DNA of 64,000 nt from PoT sp049331405 (GTDB taxonomy: Bacteria > Planctomycetota > Planctomycetia > Isosphaerales > Isosphaeraceae). Position numbers and translations under genes: made by a program. The stretch spans positions 7,564,001 to 7,628,000 of the forward strand of contig NZ_CP186274.1 in NCBI RefSeq assembly GCF_049331405.1, given 5' to 3'. A model generated the notes under the pieces. The model ran no database searches and was not told the DNA's origin. It saw nothing but the letters and a program-made list of their open reading frames with translations. This document shows, piece by piece, positions 44,155 to 54,314 of the stretch (the first letter of the stretch is position 1; every line of letters starts with the position of its first letter).

Positions 44155-47100
44155 TCAATGGTTGAACAGGAACGCCGGGCTGTTGATCAGGGCCCAGGCG
44201 ACGTCTTGCGCGGCGGTCAAACGCCTCGCGGCCGCCTGTTTCACGCTCATTTCAACATCCCGACGCAGTTGAGCCAACCGGCCATCGACCGGCAACGGCT
44301 GATTCGCAGCCTCGAGCTGGTCGCGGAGCTCCTTGAGCCGGGCATCGACCGGGAGCGGGGCCTGGCTCATCCCCACCGCCTGGGCTCGCTGGGCGAGCTC
44401 GGGGTCGATGGATCGGAAGTAGGTGAGCAGCGTGGCCTTCTGGGCCTCGGATCGGACCTCCGGCACCGTGGCGAGGATAGCTCTGAGGTCGTCGGGGAGG
44501 CCGAGGCCTACCGGCCGGGCGACTCGCGTCACCGACAGGCGGAAGCGGCCAAGCTGGTAAGATGGGGCGAAGTTCTGGTGCAGGCGGATCGTCAGCACCG
44601 TCCCCTTGTCGAAGCCGACCGGCTCCTTGGTCTCGAAGGTCGCCCAGTGCGTGGCCCCCGTGGCGGGCGAGACCGCCCAGGCGGAGAGCTGCGAGTTGGG
44701 GTCTCCGTCGACCGCCTTGTTGACGTCGAACCCGCCCTGGGTGAAGTCGGCCAGGGCCGACTGGAGCCCGACAGGCTTGGCCTGCTTGGGGTCGACCTTG
44801 GAGGTGGCGACGACCTCGACCTCGGTGAGGACGAAATTGCCATCCCCTGCCCTGCCCGGCCCGCGACGTGGCGAACGGTCGTCGCTCAGGGCCTCAAGAC
44901 GGACGCCGGTGATCCCGGTCAGGTCTGTCTCGGCGACGATCGTGAAGACCGACTTGTCGTTGGCACCCGTCGCGACGATCGAGGCGTCAGCCTCCTTCGT
45001 GAGCACCGTCCCGCCGGTGGCCTGGACCGAGGTCGGATTGAGCACCTGCCAACGGCCCGAGAGGTTCTGCGACTTCTCCCAGGCCGCGAGCTTGGCGGGG
45101 ATGCCAGCCTCATAGGCCTGGAGGTCGGCCGTAGCCTTGGCGATACCGGCCTGACGCTGCTTCTCGAGCTCGGCCGTCTTCGGGGCGAGTTCTTTCTCAT
45201 AGGCCGCGAGAGCTGCCTTGGCCGAGACGATCGTCGCCTCGCGTTCCCGTTCCTGCTGGGGCCGGGCGAGGGCCACCTCGGTCTCCCGCTTGCCGAGCGA
45301 CTCGGCTAGCCGGACGTGGTCGCCGTCGATCGCGGAGAACGACTGGAGGCAGGACTGGATTTCCGTGGGCGTGGCCTGACGGTTGAGAATCCGCACGAAG
45401 AGCTCATTGACTAGCGCGGTGTCGTTCGACTCCCTCGCCGTCAACTTGGCCACCTCGTTGTTCGGATCGGCGATGGCGTCGCCGATCGTCGGACCGCTCA
45501 CGAGGGCCATGACGGGCCCGAGTTGGAGGCCGCTCGACCGCTCGCATTCGCAGGCGCTCTCGCGGACCGGACGGCCGAAGGTGGTCAAGAAGCCGCTGGG
45601 GAGTTCGACGCCCGAATCCGGCAGTTCGGCGGCACGAGTGCCGGCGGCGACACCGGGGATGTTCGAGACCGCACCTGTGACGCGATAGACGGCGTCATAC
45701 AGCACTTCGGCCGGGAGGCGTCGGGCCATCGCGTGGGAGAAGTTGGTCTTATCGTCCTCGTTCCACTTGTTGGTGGCGACGGAAAGCTGATACGTGCGGG
45801 ACTGGGTGATCAGGCGGATCAGGTGCTGGGCGTTGAATCCGCTCTTGATGAACTCCTCGGTGAGATAGTCGAGGAGTTCGGGGTTCGACGGAGGATTGCC
45901 CGCACGGACGTCGTCGAGGGGCTCGATGATGCCGACGCCGCAGAGGTAACCCCAGAGCCGATTCACGTAGCCGCGGGCGAAGTAGGGGTTGTCCTTGGCG
46001 GTCAGCCAGGAGACGAGCTCTTGCCGCCGCGTGGCCTTCTCGGGTGCCTTGTGGGCCGCCTCAAACGGGAACTGCGGTGGGGTGAGCTTGCCCGTGCGGT
46101 CATGCTTAACTTCGCCCTGGTTGGTGTCATAGACCTCTTCGAAGAGGGGTTTGCCCGCCTCGACGTCGGTGGCACCAATCTGTTGTCCGTTGCTCGCGGG
46201 ATCCCCCTTGAGGCCGAATTGGGCGAAGTAGGCCGCGGTCTGATAGTACTGGTCCTGGGTCCAACGCTCGAACGGGTGGTCGTGACACTTGTTGCAGTTG
46301 AACCGGATCGAGAGGAAGAGCTGCGTCGTGTTCTCCATGGTCGACGTCGGGTCGCGGAGAATCTTGAAGTACGACGCGGGCGGGTTCGCCTTGTTCGAGC
46401 CGCTGGCCGTCATGATCGAGGTGACGAACTGGTCGTACGGCACGTTCCGGGCGACCTGATCTCGGATCCAGCCGCGGAACGCGACCGCACCCTCGACGCC
46501 CAGGAACTTGCGGTTCACCTGGAGCAGGTCGGCCCACTTGTTGGTCCAGTATTCGATATATTCCTTACTGCCGATGAGCTTGTCGATGACCGCGTTGCGC
46601 TTGATCCGCGTCTCGCGGTTATCGGCCAGGAAGGCCCGGACCTCGTCCGGGGTCGGCGGCAGGCCGGTCAGGTCGAGATAGATCCGACGCAGGAATTCGG
46701 CGTCGCCGCACTCCTCGGACGGGCGGATCTTGAGTCGCTGCCACTTGGAGGCGACGAGCTCGTCAATCTTGCCGAAGGTCGGTGGCTGCTCCCAGACGAA
46801 GCCGTTGCGGTCACCCATGACCGTGAGGGTCGTGGCTGCATAGGCTCCCTCGAACCTCGCGAGGATCGGGGCCTCGCCGCGGCGGATGGCGGTCATCAGG
46901 CCCGAGCGGTTCGCCGTGGCGACCTCGCCATTGCCGGTCTCGATGAACGCTTCTCGAGTCACGTCGCGGACTTCGCCGTTCGTGTAGGTGGCGAGGATTC
47001 GCATCTGCTGACGCAGGCCGGTCCGCTGCACGATCGGGTTGGTCGGCGAGACCTCGATCTTGGCGACCTTGGCGGAGTCGGTCTTGAGCCTCGCGCCGCG

Positions 47101-49263
47101 GGCGATCCAGTTGCGGAGGATCTCATAGTAAGGTTCGCCGGGGTGCATCAACTGACCGCCGACGTGCGGGACGGCCCCCGCCGGCTTCTGAAGCATCAGG
47201 CTGTCGTCGGGCGAGGCCAGGTTGACGCGACGCGAGGCGTGGTCGTCGGTGAAGGCCCGGACGTCGAAGATCGGGTCATAACCTCGGAGCGAGAGCTTGA
47301 AGCCGTTCTTGCCCTGGGCCGAGCCGTGACAGGTCCCCTGATTGCAACCAAGCCTAGAGAGGACCGGGTTGACGTCGTGGACGAAGTCCGCCTGGTACTC
47401 GGCCGTCATGCCGTTCACCGTCACAGGGACCTCGACCTTGGCGTCTCCATAGGAAAGTGTCAGCACCCCCTGGCCGTCGCTCATGGGCCGGACGATGCCG
47501 GAGCGGGAGACATCGACGAGCGGCCTCGAGAGTTTGTGATCGGCCATCCGGGTGATGTCGATCACCTCGCCCGTATCCAGCTGCCCATAGACGAGCACCT
47601 GGACATAGGAAAACTGATCGGCCAGCTTGATCGTGAGGGGCTCGACCTTCATCGAGACGACCTTGGTCCCCGCGGGGATCGACTCCGACTCGATGGCTTC
47701 CTCGGTCTTTGCAACGACGGAGACGGCCGACTTCGGCGCGGGCTTCTCACCCTCGCTGACCGGCTCGGGGACGAACTTCTTGATCAGGGCGCCCGTGTCG
47801 GAGTTCAGCAGGCGGACCAAGCCATCCGAACCGGCCGCGGCCAGGACATGGCCATCCTTGCTGAAGGAGAGCGAGTAGACGGCACTCTCCGGCAGATCCA
47901 CCTGGCTGATGAGCTTGCTGCGCGGGTGAGTGTAGTCGGTTAGGGCCTTGGTTTCCTCGGGGCTGCGTGCCGCCGGGATCTTATTCTGGATGGCCGTGAT
48001 GTTCGCCGGGAAGGTCTCTTCAAACTCGTAGGCGTAGACCTTGATGTCGCCCGAGCCGTCGAGGCTGCTCGCGGTCGCGATCCGCTTGCCATCGGCGCTG
48101 AAAGCGGTCCCGGTCACGCGGCCCTTCATGGCGTCGAAGGATCGAATCTGATTCGAATCATCGCCGATGACGCGGACGGTCTGGCGGAAGATCCGGTAAA
48201 GCTTGGGGATGCCGTCCGAGCCGCCGAAGACGATCTCATCACGCGAGGGGTGCCGGGCGACGGTCAGGATGCCTCCCTTGAGGGCTCCTGGGGTGATCGA
48301 CGTGATGTTGTCGATGAACCGTTGCGTGGCGACTTCCGTCAGCTTGGCCGACATGTCGCGGCCGACCGAGACGACGTGCGAGCCGTCCTTGGAGAAGGCC
48401 GTGTCCAGGACCCAGTCGTTGTGAGAGCCCATGAACAGGAGTTGTGCGCCAGTCTTGGCGTCGATGGCTCGGACGCTGTTATCCGCACAGCCCACGACGA
48501 TCTTCGTCCCGTCGGGCGACCAGGCCGCACCATAGACGGTGTCGAAGGTCAGCGGTACGGACAGGTCGAGCTTCCGCTTGGCGACGTCCCAGATCTGGAT
48601 CTCGCCGGTCTGTGCCGGGTTGCCGCCGGTGACGGCCAGACGAGATCCGTCGGGCGAGAAGCGGAGGGATTCGATCCGGGCCGAGAGGCCGACGAGCCTG
48701 GCCAGGAGTTCCGAACCATCGGCCTTCCAGAGCAGGACTTCATGGAAGCCCGCGACGGCCAGATACTGGCCATCGGGTGAGTAGTCGAGGGCCGGGATGA
48801 CGATCGGGCGGCTGTAAACCGGAGGATGCTCGCTGTCGTAGCGGATCTTGGCGCTGGCCGGCGAGTCGTCCACGGCCCCTTCGGCGATCCACTTCGTGAT
48901 CAGCTCGATTTCGGGGGCCGAGAGGGGCGGCTTGCCCTGCGGCATTTCCGCCTTGCCGTCGCGGGGCGTGATCTGGTCGATGAGGTTGCACTCGGCCGGT
49001 TTGCTCGGGAGGATCGCCGCCTCCTTCGAGTCGCCACCGGCGATCAGCTTCTCGAACGACGTCATCACATAGCCACCGCCCGCCTTGGCAGGCTGGTGGC
49101 AGCCCTGGCACTGGGCCTGGAAGATGGGGCGGATTTGCTTGTAGTAGCTGACCTTGGCCGGGGCTTTCGGCGGCTCTTCCGCTGCATTGGCGATGCCGAG
49201 GGGCAGGACCAAGAAAGCGGCCGCGGCGCATGCGCGCGTCATCCAACGTCTCATCAGCAGCAT
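44155..49263 (-). CDS. Exported WD40 / cytochrome c / DUF1549 / DUF1553 protein
   Basis: A 1702-residue exported protein. Signal peptide (about 1-27); PSCyt1 haem domain (C52-Q-G-C-H, about 45-130); WD40 beta-propeller (about 155-515, units such as FSPDGSRLAVTGG and WSPDGTKIVVGCAD); two bacterial Ig-like (BIG2) modules (about 540-620 and 735-810) around a second cysteine-rich segment with the spacing C640-N-Q-G-T-C645-H; DUF1549 (about 875-1090, YLDLTGLPPTPDEV); and DUF1553 (about 1175-1700, CGVGIIEPLDDVRAGNPP) carrying a helical coil and carbohydrate-module-like insert. GAGGAG lies nine bases upstream. It is translated ahead of a DUF1501 partner. Substrate and role are unknown. Confidence 0.9.
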   Translation of the reverse strand: MLLMRRWMTRACAAAAFLVLPLGIANAAEEPPKAPAKVSYYKQIRPIFQAQCQGCHQPAKAGGGYVMTSFEKLIAGGDSKEAAILPSKPAECNLIDQITPRDGKAEMPQGKPPLSAPEIELITKWIAEGAVDDSPASAKIRYDSEHPPVYSRPIVIPALDYSPDGQYLAVAGFHEVLLWKADGSELLARLVGLSARIESLRFSPDGSRLAVTGGNPAQTGEIQIWDVAKRKLDLSVPLTFDTVYGAAWSPDGTKIVVGCADNSVRAIDAKTGAQLLFMGSHNDWVLDTAFSKDGSHVVSVGRDMSAKLTEVATQRFIDNITSITPGALKGGILTVARHPSRDEIVFGGSDGIPKLYRIFRQTVRVIGDDSNQIRSFDAMKGRVTGTAFSADGKRIATASSLDGSGDIKVYAYEFEETFPANITAIQNKIPAARSPEETKALTDYTHPRSKLISQVDLPESAVYSLSFSKDGHVLAAAGSDGLVRLLNSDTGALIKKFVPEPVSEGEKPAPKSAVSVVAKTEEAIESESIPAGTKVVSMKVEPLTIKLADQFSYVQVLVYGQLDTGEVIDITRMADHKLSRPLVDVSRSGIVRPMSDGQGVLTLSYGDAKVEVPVTVNGMTAEYQADFVHDVNPVLSRLGCNQGTCHGSAQGKNGFKLSLRGYDPIFDVRAFTDDHASRRVNLASPDDSLMLQKPAGAVPHVGGQLMHPGEPYYEILRNWIARGARLKTDSAKVAKIEVSPTNPIVQRTGLRQQMRILATYTNGEVRDVTREAFIETGNGEVATANRSGLMTAIRRGEAPILARFEGAYAATTLTVMGDRNGFVWEQPPTFGKIDELVASKWQRLKIRPSEECGDAEFLRRIYLDLTGLPPTPDEVRAFLADNRETRIKRNAVIDKLIGSKEYIEYWTNKWADLLQVNRKFLGVEGAVAFRGWIRDQVARNVPYDQFVTSIMTASGSNKANPPASYFKILRDPTSTMENTTQLFLSIRFNCNKCHDHPFERWTQDQYYQTAAYFAQFGLKGDPASNGQQIGATDVEAGKPLFEEVYDTNQGEVKHDRTGKLTPPQFPFEAAHKAPEKATRRQELVSWLTAKDNPYFARGYVNRLWGYLCGVGIIEPLDDVRAGNPPSNPELLDYLTEEFIKSGFNAQHLIRLITQSRTYQLSVATNKWNEDDKTNFSHAMARRLPAEVLYDAVYRVTGAVSNIPGVAAGTRAAELPDSGVELPSGFLTTFGRPVRESACECERSSGLQLGPVMALVSGPTIGDAIADPNNEVAKLTARESNDTALVNELFVRILNRQATPTEIQSCLQSFSAIDGDHVRLAESLGKRETEVALARPQQEREREATIVSAKAALAAYEKELAPKTAELEKQRQAGIAKATADLQAYEAGIPAKLAAWEKSQNLSGRWQVLNPTSVQATGGTVLTKEADASIVATGANDKSVFTIVAETDLTGITGVRLEALSDDRSPRRGPGRAGDGNFVLTEVEVVATSKVDPKQAKPVGLQSALADFTQGGFDVNKAVDGDPNSQLSAWAVSPATGATHWATFETKEPVGFDKGTVLTIRLHQNFAPSYQLGRFRLSVTRVARPVGLGLPDDLRAILATVPEVRSEAQKATLLTYFRSIDPELAQRAQAVGMSQAPLPVDARLKELRDQLEAANQPLPVDGRLAQLRRDVEMSVKQAAARRLTAAQDVAWALINSPAFLFNH

Positions 49264-49689
49264 CGCGAATGGCTCCTCGGCATCAGTCGGCGGTGTATCT
49301 CGAGGGCGCGGTCAAATTCGTCCCCTGACCTGACCCAAGGTTGAAGGGGGACGATCGACCGACCACGTGACTACTCGATCCAACGACTCGTCGATCAGCA
49401 GGCAGGCATCATTCGGTGTAGGATATCTGTTCGCGGGTTGTTCAACAATATAGCTACAATCGCCTGCACGCCATAGATCGTACCCAACTTTTCTTTTCGG
49501 AACGGAGTCCTAAAGAAAACGGATCCAACCGGGGAGGTTGAATCCGTAGCAATTGGGGTCGAGATTTCCTGCCTTGATTTCAAGATCTGGCACGGGAGGA
49601 ATGCCGCGATAAATCCTGATATCCAGCACATTTGAGGACGAAAGTGTCATTGACACAGAGATGTCATGACGCGTTACGTCCGACTTGGC
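49264..49689. other. Intergenic, nothing recognised
   Basis: About 425 bases between two leftward genes, partly AT-rich (49430-49560). No conserved frame or RNA gene was found; it probably holds the promoter of the WD40 gene. Confidence 0.45.
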
Positions 49690-51078
49690 TCAAGCGAAGA
49701 GCGAGCGGAGAGGATCGCCCGAATTGATGCGGAGCGGCCGGCCAACCGGATCGAAGATTTCCATCTCCGGATCGACGCCGAGGGAGTGCAGGATCGTGGC
49801 TCCGAGGTCATCGGGGCTGACCGGGTCGCGTGCCGGGTAGGCCGCCCAACGGTCCGACGCCCCGTGGACAACTCCGCCCTGGACTCCGCCCCCCGCCATC
49901 ACGGCCGAATAGCAGCGAGGCCAGTGCTCGCGCCCGGCGTTCTCCCTGGTGATCTTCGGATTCCGGCCGAATTCGCCAGCCCAGACGACCAGCGTGTCGT
50001 CGAGGAGGCCGCGATCGGCGAGGTCGTCGAGGAGCGCGGCAAACCCCTGATCGGCCGGGGGCATGAGCCGGTTCTTGAGATGATTGAAGTTGTCGCCGTG
50101 CGTATCCCAGAAGTTCTGCCCGTCGTCGTGCCAGTTCACCGTGATCAGCCCGACGCCAGCCTCGACGAGCCGCCGAGCCAGCAAGAGGCATTGTCCGTGG
50201 ATGTGTCGGCCGTAGCGGTCGCGGGTCTGCGGGGTCTCTTGCTCGATGTCGAAGGCCTGTCGGGTCGTCGTTGAGGCGAGGGCGTCGAGCGCCTTCCCCT
50301 GGAAGCCACTCCAGGCCTTGGGCCCGACGCCTGAGAGGCCGAAGTCGTCCCCCATCTCGTTCAACAGGGCTCGGCGAATCTTGAGCCGGTCCTGGGTCAT
50401 CCCCGGCGGCAGGTCGAGGCCTCCGACCACGAAGCCGGTCGCGTTGGGGTCGCCCTCGACCTTGAAGGGGTCAAACCCCTTTCCGAGCCAACCGCCGTGC
50501 TGGCCGGGAGCCTTGCCGCCGGGCGCCGCGGGATGTGCGACCGTCCAGGGCATGGTGACGGCCGCGGGGATCGCACCTTCGGTCGGTCGGCAGCGGGCGA
50601 TCAGCGATCCCAGGGAGGGCCAGTCGTGGGGGGACGGGCCCGCGGCATCAGAATAGGGGGTCGGGGCCAGGTGACCCGTCAGGAGCCGGTGCGCCGTCGA
50701 GAGGTGCGCGGGGTCGTCGTGGGTCATCGAGCGGATGATGGCCAGACGATGCGTCTGTGCGGCAAGCTTGGGGAAGTGCTCGCTGATCCGAACTCCGGGG
50801 ATCTTGGTGGCGATCGTGCCGAACTCACCCCGGATCTCCGCCGGAGCATCCGGCTTCGGATCCCACGTATCGAGCTGGCTCGGTCCGCCCCACTGGAAGA
50901 TCAATATGCAGGACTTGGCCCGTCCGAACCCGCCCTTACCACCCGTTGCGGCCTGAGCCGTGCGACCTCGCAACAGCTCAGGTAGCGACAACCCCGTCAT
51001 GGACAAGGCGCCCAGCTTCAAGACCCCTCGGCGTGTGAATCGCGCCGCGCGGAAGCCCTGGCATCCGGTATGACTCAT
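49690..51078 (-). CDS. DUF1501 protein with twin-arginine signal (third copy)
   Basis: A 462-residue DUF1501 protein with Tat leader FTRRGVLKLGALSMTGLSL. Body motifs are ILIFQWGGPSQLDTWDPKPD, VGLITVNWHDDGQNFWDTHG, VVWAGEFGRNPKI and the end ILHSLGVDPEMEIF. The ATG at 51078 has AAGGAG eight bases upstream, so 51147 is rejected. Unlike the other two copies it has no adjacent DUF1549/DUF1553 partner; the nearest one is the WD40 giant 426 bp downstream on the same strand. Confidence 0.92.
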   Translation of the reverse strand: MSHTGCQGFRAARFTRRGVLKLGALSMTGLSLPELLRGRTAQAATGGKGGFGRAKSCILIFQWGGPSQLDTWDPKPDAPAEIRGEFGTIATKIPGVRISEHFPKLAAQTHRLAIIRSMTHDDPAHLSTAHRLLTGHLAPTPYSDAAGPSPHDWPSLGSLIARCRPTEGAIPAAVTMPWTVAHPAAPGGKAPGQHGGWLGKGFDPFKVEGDPNATGFVVGGLDLPPGMTQDRLKIRRALLNEMGDDFGLSGVGPKAWSGFQGKALDALASTTTRQAFDIEQETPQTRDRYGRHIHGQCLLLARRLVEAGVGLITVNWHDDGQNFWDTHGDNFNHLKNRLMPPADQGFAALLDDLADRGLLDDTLVVWAGEFGRNPKITRENAGREHWPRCYSAVMAGGGVQGGVVHGASDRWAAYPARDPVSPDDLGATILHSLGVDPEMEIFDPVGRPLRINSGDPLRSLFA

Positions 51079-51260
51079 CCGATCTGCTCCTTCATTGGAG
51101 CGCAGCGCTACTACAGAACGCTGCAATGTTAAACTTTCGATCAACAAGGGTAATCTAACCCAACGCCGCCCTGGCGTCCACTCATTCTCCCGACCGGTAG
51201 GTACACCTCTTTTCTTTCAAAAACCCCAGCCCATCGAAATCCCCCGACTTCAAGACGGTT

Positions 51261-51917
51261 TCAACGAGCCGGGCCGACGACCAAGACTTCGAGGGTCCGC
51301 GGCCCGTGTACTCCTTCTACGCGATTCAGCTCGATATCGGACGTGGCCGAGGGGCCTGAAATCCAGGTGATGGGTCGTCCGGGAGCCTGCGCCACGTCTC
51401 GGAGCCGGGTGATCGCCTCGGGGATGAGACCGACTACGTCGTCCTCGAGCACGACGCAGAGGTGGTAGTCGGGGATCAGGCTGATGGCCCGTCGACCTTG
51501 CCCCGGTCCGCCGTCGAGCATGATTGTCCCGGTCTGGGCGACGCCGATAGCCGAGCCCGTCAGGACACCATCGGTCGTGTCGATCTGCTCGTAAGTCAGT
51601 TGTTGGTCTTGGACCGTCTCGACGTTCTTCGGGATCCAACCTTGCGGCAGGTCGGCGGGGATCAAGAGCCGCTTGACTCCCTTGCGAGCGCAGGCCGACT
51701 CGATGGCCTCGCTCAGACCTTCTGGAGTGACCCGATGGACGACCGCTCGGTAATCCTCGACCCTTTCAATGAACTGGTCGATCAGGGTCTGGCGATCGAG
51801 GTCGCTCTTGAGGCGATAATCGCGGCTGACGGTGACGTCGGCCGGGGTCTCGGTTGCCGGGACGTCCTTGAGCGCGCTCCGGACTCGCGACAGGATCTCG
51901 GACTTCGCGTCGCTCAT
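51261..51917 (-). CDS. lutC: LUD-domain protein LutC (lactate oxidation)
   Basis: A 218-residue LUD-domain protein, third component of the LutABC iron-sulfur system that oxidises L-lactate to pyruvate. Conserved blocks are TDGVLTGSAIGVAQTGTIML, PDYHLCVVLEDDVVGLIPEA and TWISGPSATSDIEL. The ATG at 51917 overlaps the lutB stop by four bases (ATGA), and GGAGGA lies seven bases upstream, so translation is coupled to lutB. Confidence 0.92.
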   Translation of the reverse strand: MSDAKSEILSRVRSALKDVPATETPADVTVSRDYRLKSDLDRQTLIDQFIERVEDYRAVVHRVTPEGLSEAIESACARKGVKRLLIPADLPQGWIPKNVETVQDQQLTYEQIDTTDGVLTGSAIGVAQTGTIMLDGGPGQGRRAISLIPDYHLCVVLEDDVVGLIPEAITRLRDVAQAPGRPITWISGPSATSDIELNRVEGVHGPRTLEVLVVGPAR

Positions 51918-53350
51918 GAACGGGTCCTCCACCATTCGCGGAATGTCTGCTTGGCCACGGGGTAGACGTCTCGCGTCGTCGTCCAACCCTTGAGCGGGCC
52001 GGGAAGGTGATCGATGTAGCCGCCTCGCATGAGGAACCGCTGACCGAATCGCCCGAGCTTCTGGAATCGCTCGAATCGGGAAGGGTCGGCGAAGGTGTGC
52101 GCGAGGAACTTCATGGCCAACCCCTCGGGATCGGGCCAGTCCCCAAGTCCCTTGTTGTCCTGCTTGTTGCGGACGACCTCTCCGCGCAGGTGGACCAGGA
52201 CCTCGGGGATGTTGATTTTGACCGGGCAGACCTCGTAGCAAGCCCCGCAAAGCGACGACGCATAAGGCAATGAAGGGGCATTCTCGACGCCCGCCAGCAT
52301 CGGTGTCAGGATGGCACCGATCGGACCGGGGTACACCGAGTTGTACGCATGGCCGCCGGTCCGTTCGTAGACCGGGCAGATGTTGAGGCAGGCGCTGCAG
52401 CGGATGCAGTTCAGTGTCTGCCGGCCCATCGAATCCGATAGCACTCGGGTCCGGCCGTTGTCGAGCAGGACGAGGTGGAACTCGCTAGGCCCGTCGCCCG
52501 GGGTCACGCCGGTCCAGAAGGATGTGTACGGGTTCATGCGTTCGCCCGTTGAGGAGCGAGGCAGGAGCTGCATGAAGACCTCGAAGTCCTGCCAGGTCGG
52601 GATCATCTTCTCGAGTCCCATGACCGAGACGAGGACTTTGGGCAGGGTCAGGCACATCCGGCCGTTCCCCTCCGACTCGACGATGCAGACGGTCCCGCTC
52701 TCGGCGACGGCGAAGTTCGCGCCGCTGACCGCGACCTTGGCTTGGAGGAACTTCTGTCGCAGGTGGGCGCGGGCGACGCCGGCGAGCGCCTTCGGCTCAT
52801 CCGTCAGCGACTGTGCCCCGAGCTGCTTCATGAACAGCTCGCGGATCTCGGAGCGGTTCTTGTGGATCGCCGGCACGAGGATGTGGGACGACCGCTCGCC
52901 CGCGAGCTGGATGATCAGCTCGGCAAGGTCGGTCTCGATCGGCTCGATGCCGTGGGCGTGGAGGGATTCGTTGAGCGAGATCTCATCGGTGGTGAGCGAC
53001 TTGATCTTCACGACCTCGCGGGCCTCATGGGCCAGGGCGATGCCGGTGATGATCTTGTTCGCCTCGGAGGCGTCACGCGCCCAGTGGACGTGGCCCCCTG
53101 CCCGCTTGACCGAGGCCTCGAGCTGCTCGAGATACGTGCCGATGTGGCGGAGGGTCCGTTCCTTGATGGCCCGCCCTGCCTCGCGGAGCTCCTGCCAGTC
53201 GGGCATCTCGTCGACGACCGAGGCCCGCTTGCCTCGGATCGTCTGGGTGGCCTTGCCCATGTTGCGGCGGAGCTGCGTATTGGCAAGCGCGACCTTCGCC
53301 GAGTCCTCGAATCGGACGGCGGGCTTGGTGGGGATCGGCTCGTAGCTCAT
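51914..53350 (-). CDS. lutB: Iron-sulfur LUD protein LutB (lactate oxidation)
   Basis: A 478-residue protein: LUD domain (about residues 65-300; HLRQKFLQAKVAVSGANFAV, ESGTVCIVESEGNGRM), then two 4Fe-4S clusters (CIRCSACLNICP and CGACYEVCPV, about 305-380) and the LutB C-terminal region (MRGGYIDHLPGPLKGWT). It is the central electron-transfer subunit of LutABC. The start at 53350 is chosen because GAAGAAGG precedes it and it overlaps the lutA stop by four bases; a longer frame to 53449 is out of context. Confidence 0.94.
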   Translation of the reverse strand: MSYEPIPTKPAVRFEDSAKVALANTQLRRNMGKATQTIRGKRASVVDEMPDWQELREAGRAIKERTLRHIGTYLEQLEASVKRAGGHVHWARDASEANKIITGIALAHEAREVVKIKSLTTDEISLNESLHAHGIEPIETDLAELIIQLAGERSSHILVPAIHKNRSEIRELFMKQLGAQSLTDEPKALAGVARAHLRQKFLQAKVAVSGANFAVAESGTVCIVESEGNGRMCLTLPKVLVSVMGLEKMIPTWQDFEVFMQLLPRSSTGERMNPYTSFWTGVTPGDGPSEFHLVLLDNGRTRVLSDSMGRQTLNCIRCSACLNICPVYERTGGHAYNSVYPGPIGAILTPMLAGVENAPSLPYASSLCGACYEVCPVKINIPEVLVHLRGEVVRNKQDNKGLGDWPDPEGLAMKFLAHTFADPSRFERFQKLGRFGQRFLMRGGYIDHLPGPLKGWTTTRDVYPVAKQTFREWWRTRS

Positions 53351-54087
53351 AGGGGACCTTCTTCCGTCGATGCGAGGATCTCGGCGAGGTGGATCGTGCC
53401 GACGCCCGCCCGCTGTCGGTGGAGGGCCCCGCCGATGTGCATGAGGCACGAGTTATCGGCGGCCGAGCAGAATTCCGCCCGCGTATCCAGGACGCAGCGG
53501 ACCTTGTCGCCGAGCATGGCCATCGACGTATCGGCATTCTTGACGGCGAACGTCCCGCCGAACCCGCAGCACTCCAGCGAGCGAGGAAGCTCGACGAGGT
53601 CGATCCCGCGGACTGCCTTCAGGAGCTTGAGGGGGGCGTCGCCAACCTTGAGCATCCGGAGCGAGTGGCAGGTGGGGTGATAGGTCACGCGGTGCGGGTA
53701 GTAGGCGCCGACATCTTCCAGCCCCAACTTCTGCGTCAGGAACTCCGAGAGCTCGTAGACCTTGGGGGTGATCTCCTGCACGGCCTTCGCGAGCTCCTTG
53801 TCCCCGGCGAGTTCGGCCGCGTGGGGGTACATGTCCCGGATCATGCCGACGCACGAGGCCGAGGGGGAGACGACGACTTCCTTGTCCTTGAAGACCTCGA
53901 CGAAGCGACGGATCAGTGGGATTGCCTCTCGCTGATAGCCCGTGTTGAAGTGCATCTGGCCGCAGCAGGTCTGCTCCATCGGGAAGTCGACGGTGTGGCC
54001 GAGCCGCTCCAGGAGTTTCACGACCGCCTGGCCGGTCTGCGGGAAGATCGTGTCGTTAAAACAAGTCACGAACAATGAGACCAACAT
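53347..54087 (-). CDS. lutA: Cysteine-rich (CCG-domain) protein LutA (lactate oxidation)
   Basis: A 246-residue protein with two cysteine-rich CCG domains of the kind found in heterodisulfide reductase B and glycolate oxidase GlcF: EQTCCGQMHFNTGY with an upstream CFND, and LECCGFGGTFAVKN with HPTCHSLRM. It is first in a lutA-lutB-lutC operon with four-base overlaps at both junctions. Its role is to accept electrons in lactate oxidation to pyruvate. The ribosome-binding site before the ATG at 54087 is weak. Confidence 0.94.
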   Translation of the reverse strand: MLVSLFVTCFNDTIFPQTGQAVVKLLERLGHTVDFPMEQTCCGQMHFNTGYQREAIPLIRRFVEVFKDKEVVVSPSASCVGMIRDMYPHAAELAGDKELAKAVQEITPKVYELSEFLTQKLGLEDVGAYYPHRVTYHPTCHSLRMLKVGDAPLKLLKAVRGIDLVELPRSLECCGFGGTFAVKNADTSMAMLGDKVRCVLDTRAEFCSAADNSCLMHIGGALHRQRAGVGTIHLAEILASTEEGPL

Positions 54088-54314
54088 TGCTGGCTCGGCT
54101 CCGCGTCAGTAGACCCCGGCCTCGTCTCGGGAGCGTCCGCCCGTACGGGGATCGTAAAGGAGAGAGGCGAACGTACCCCAGGATCATAATCGAAATCGGA
54201 CCCCCGGGCATCATCGAGGTCCTTTCCGATCCGCTTCATCGCATTAATTTGTCCCAAACGGGGAGATTTTGACGGTGGGAACGGTGGTTTCGGAGGATTG
54301 GGAGGGGGGATGAG

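Noticed and set aside
45523..47943. 806-codon plus-strand frame opposite the WD40/DUF1549 gene
   Set aside because: Antisense artefact of GC-rich coding; no family signature, and it overlaps conserved DUF1549 motifs on the other strand.
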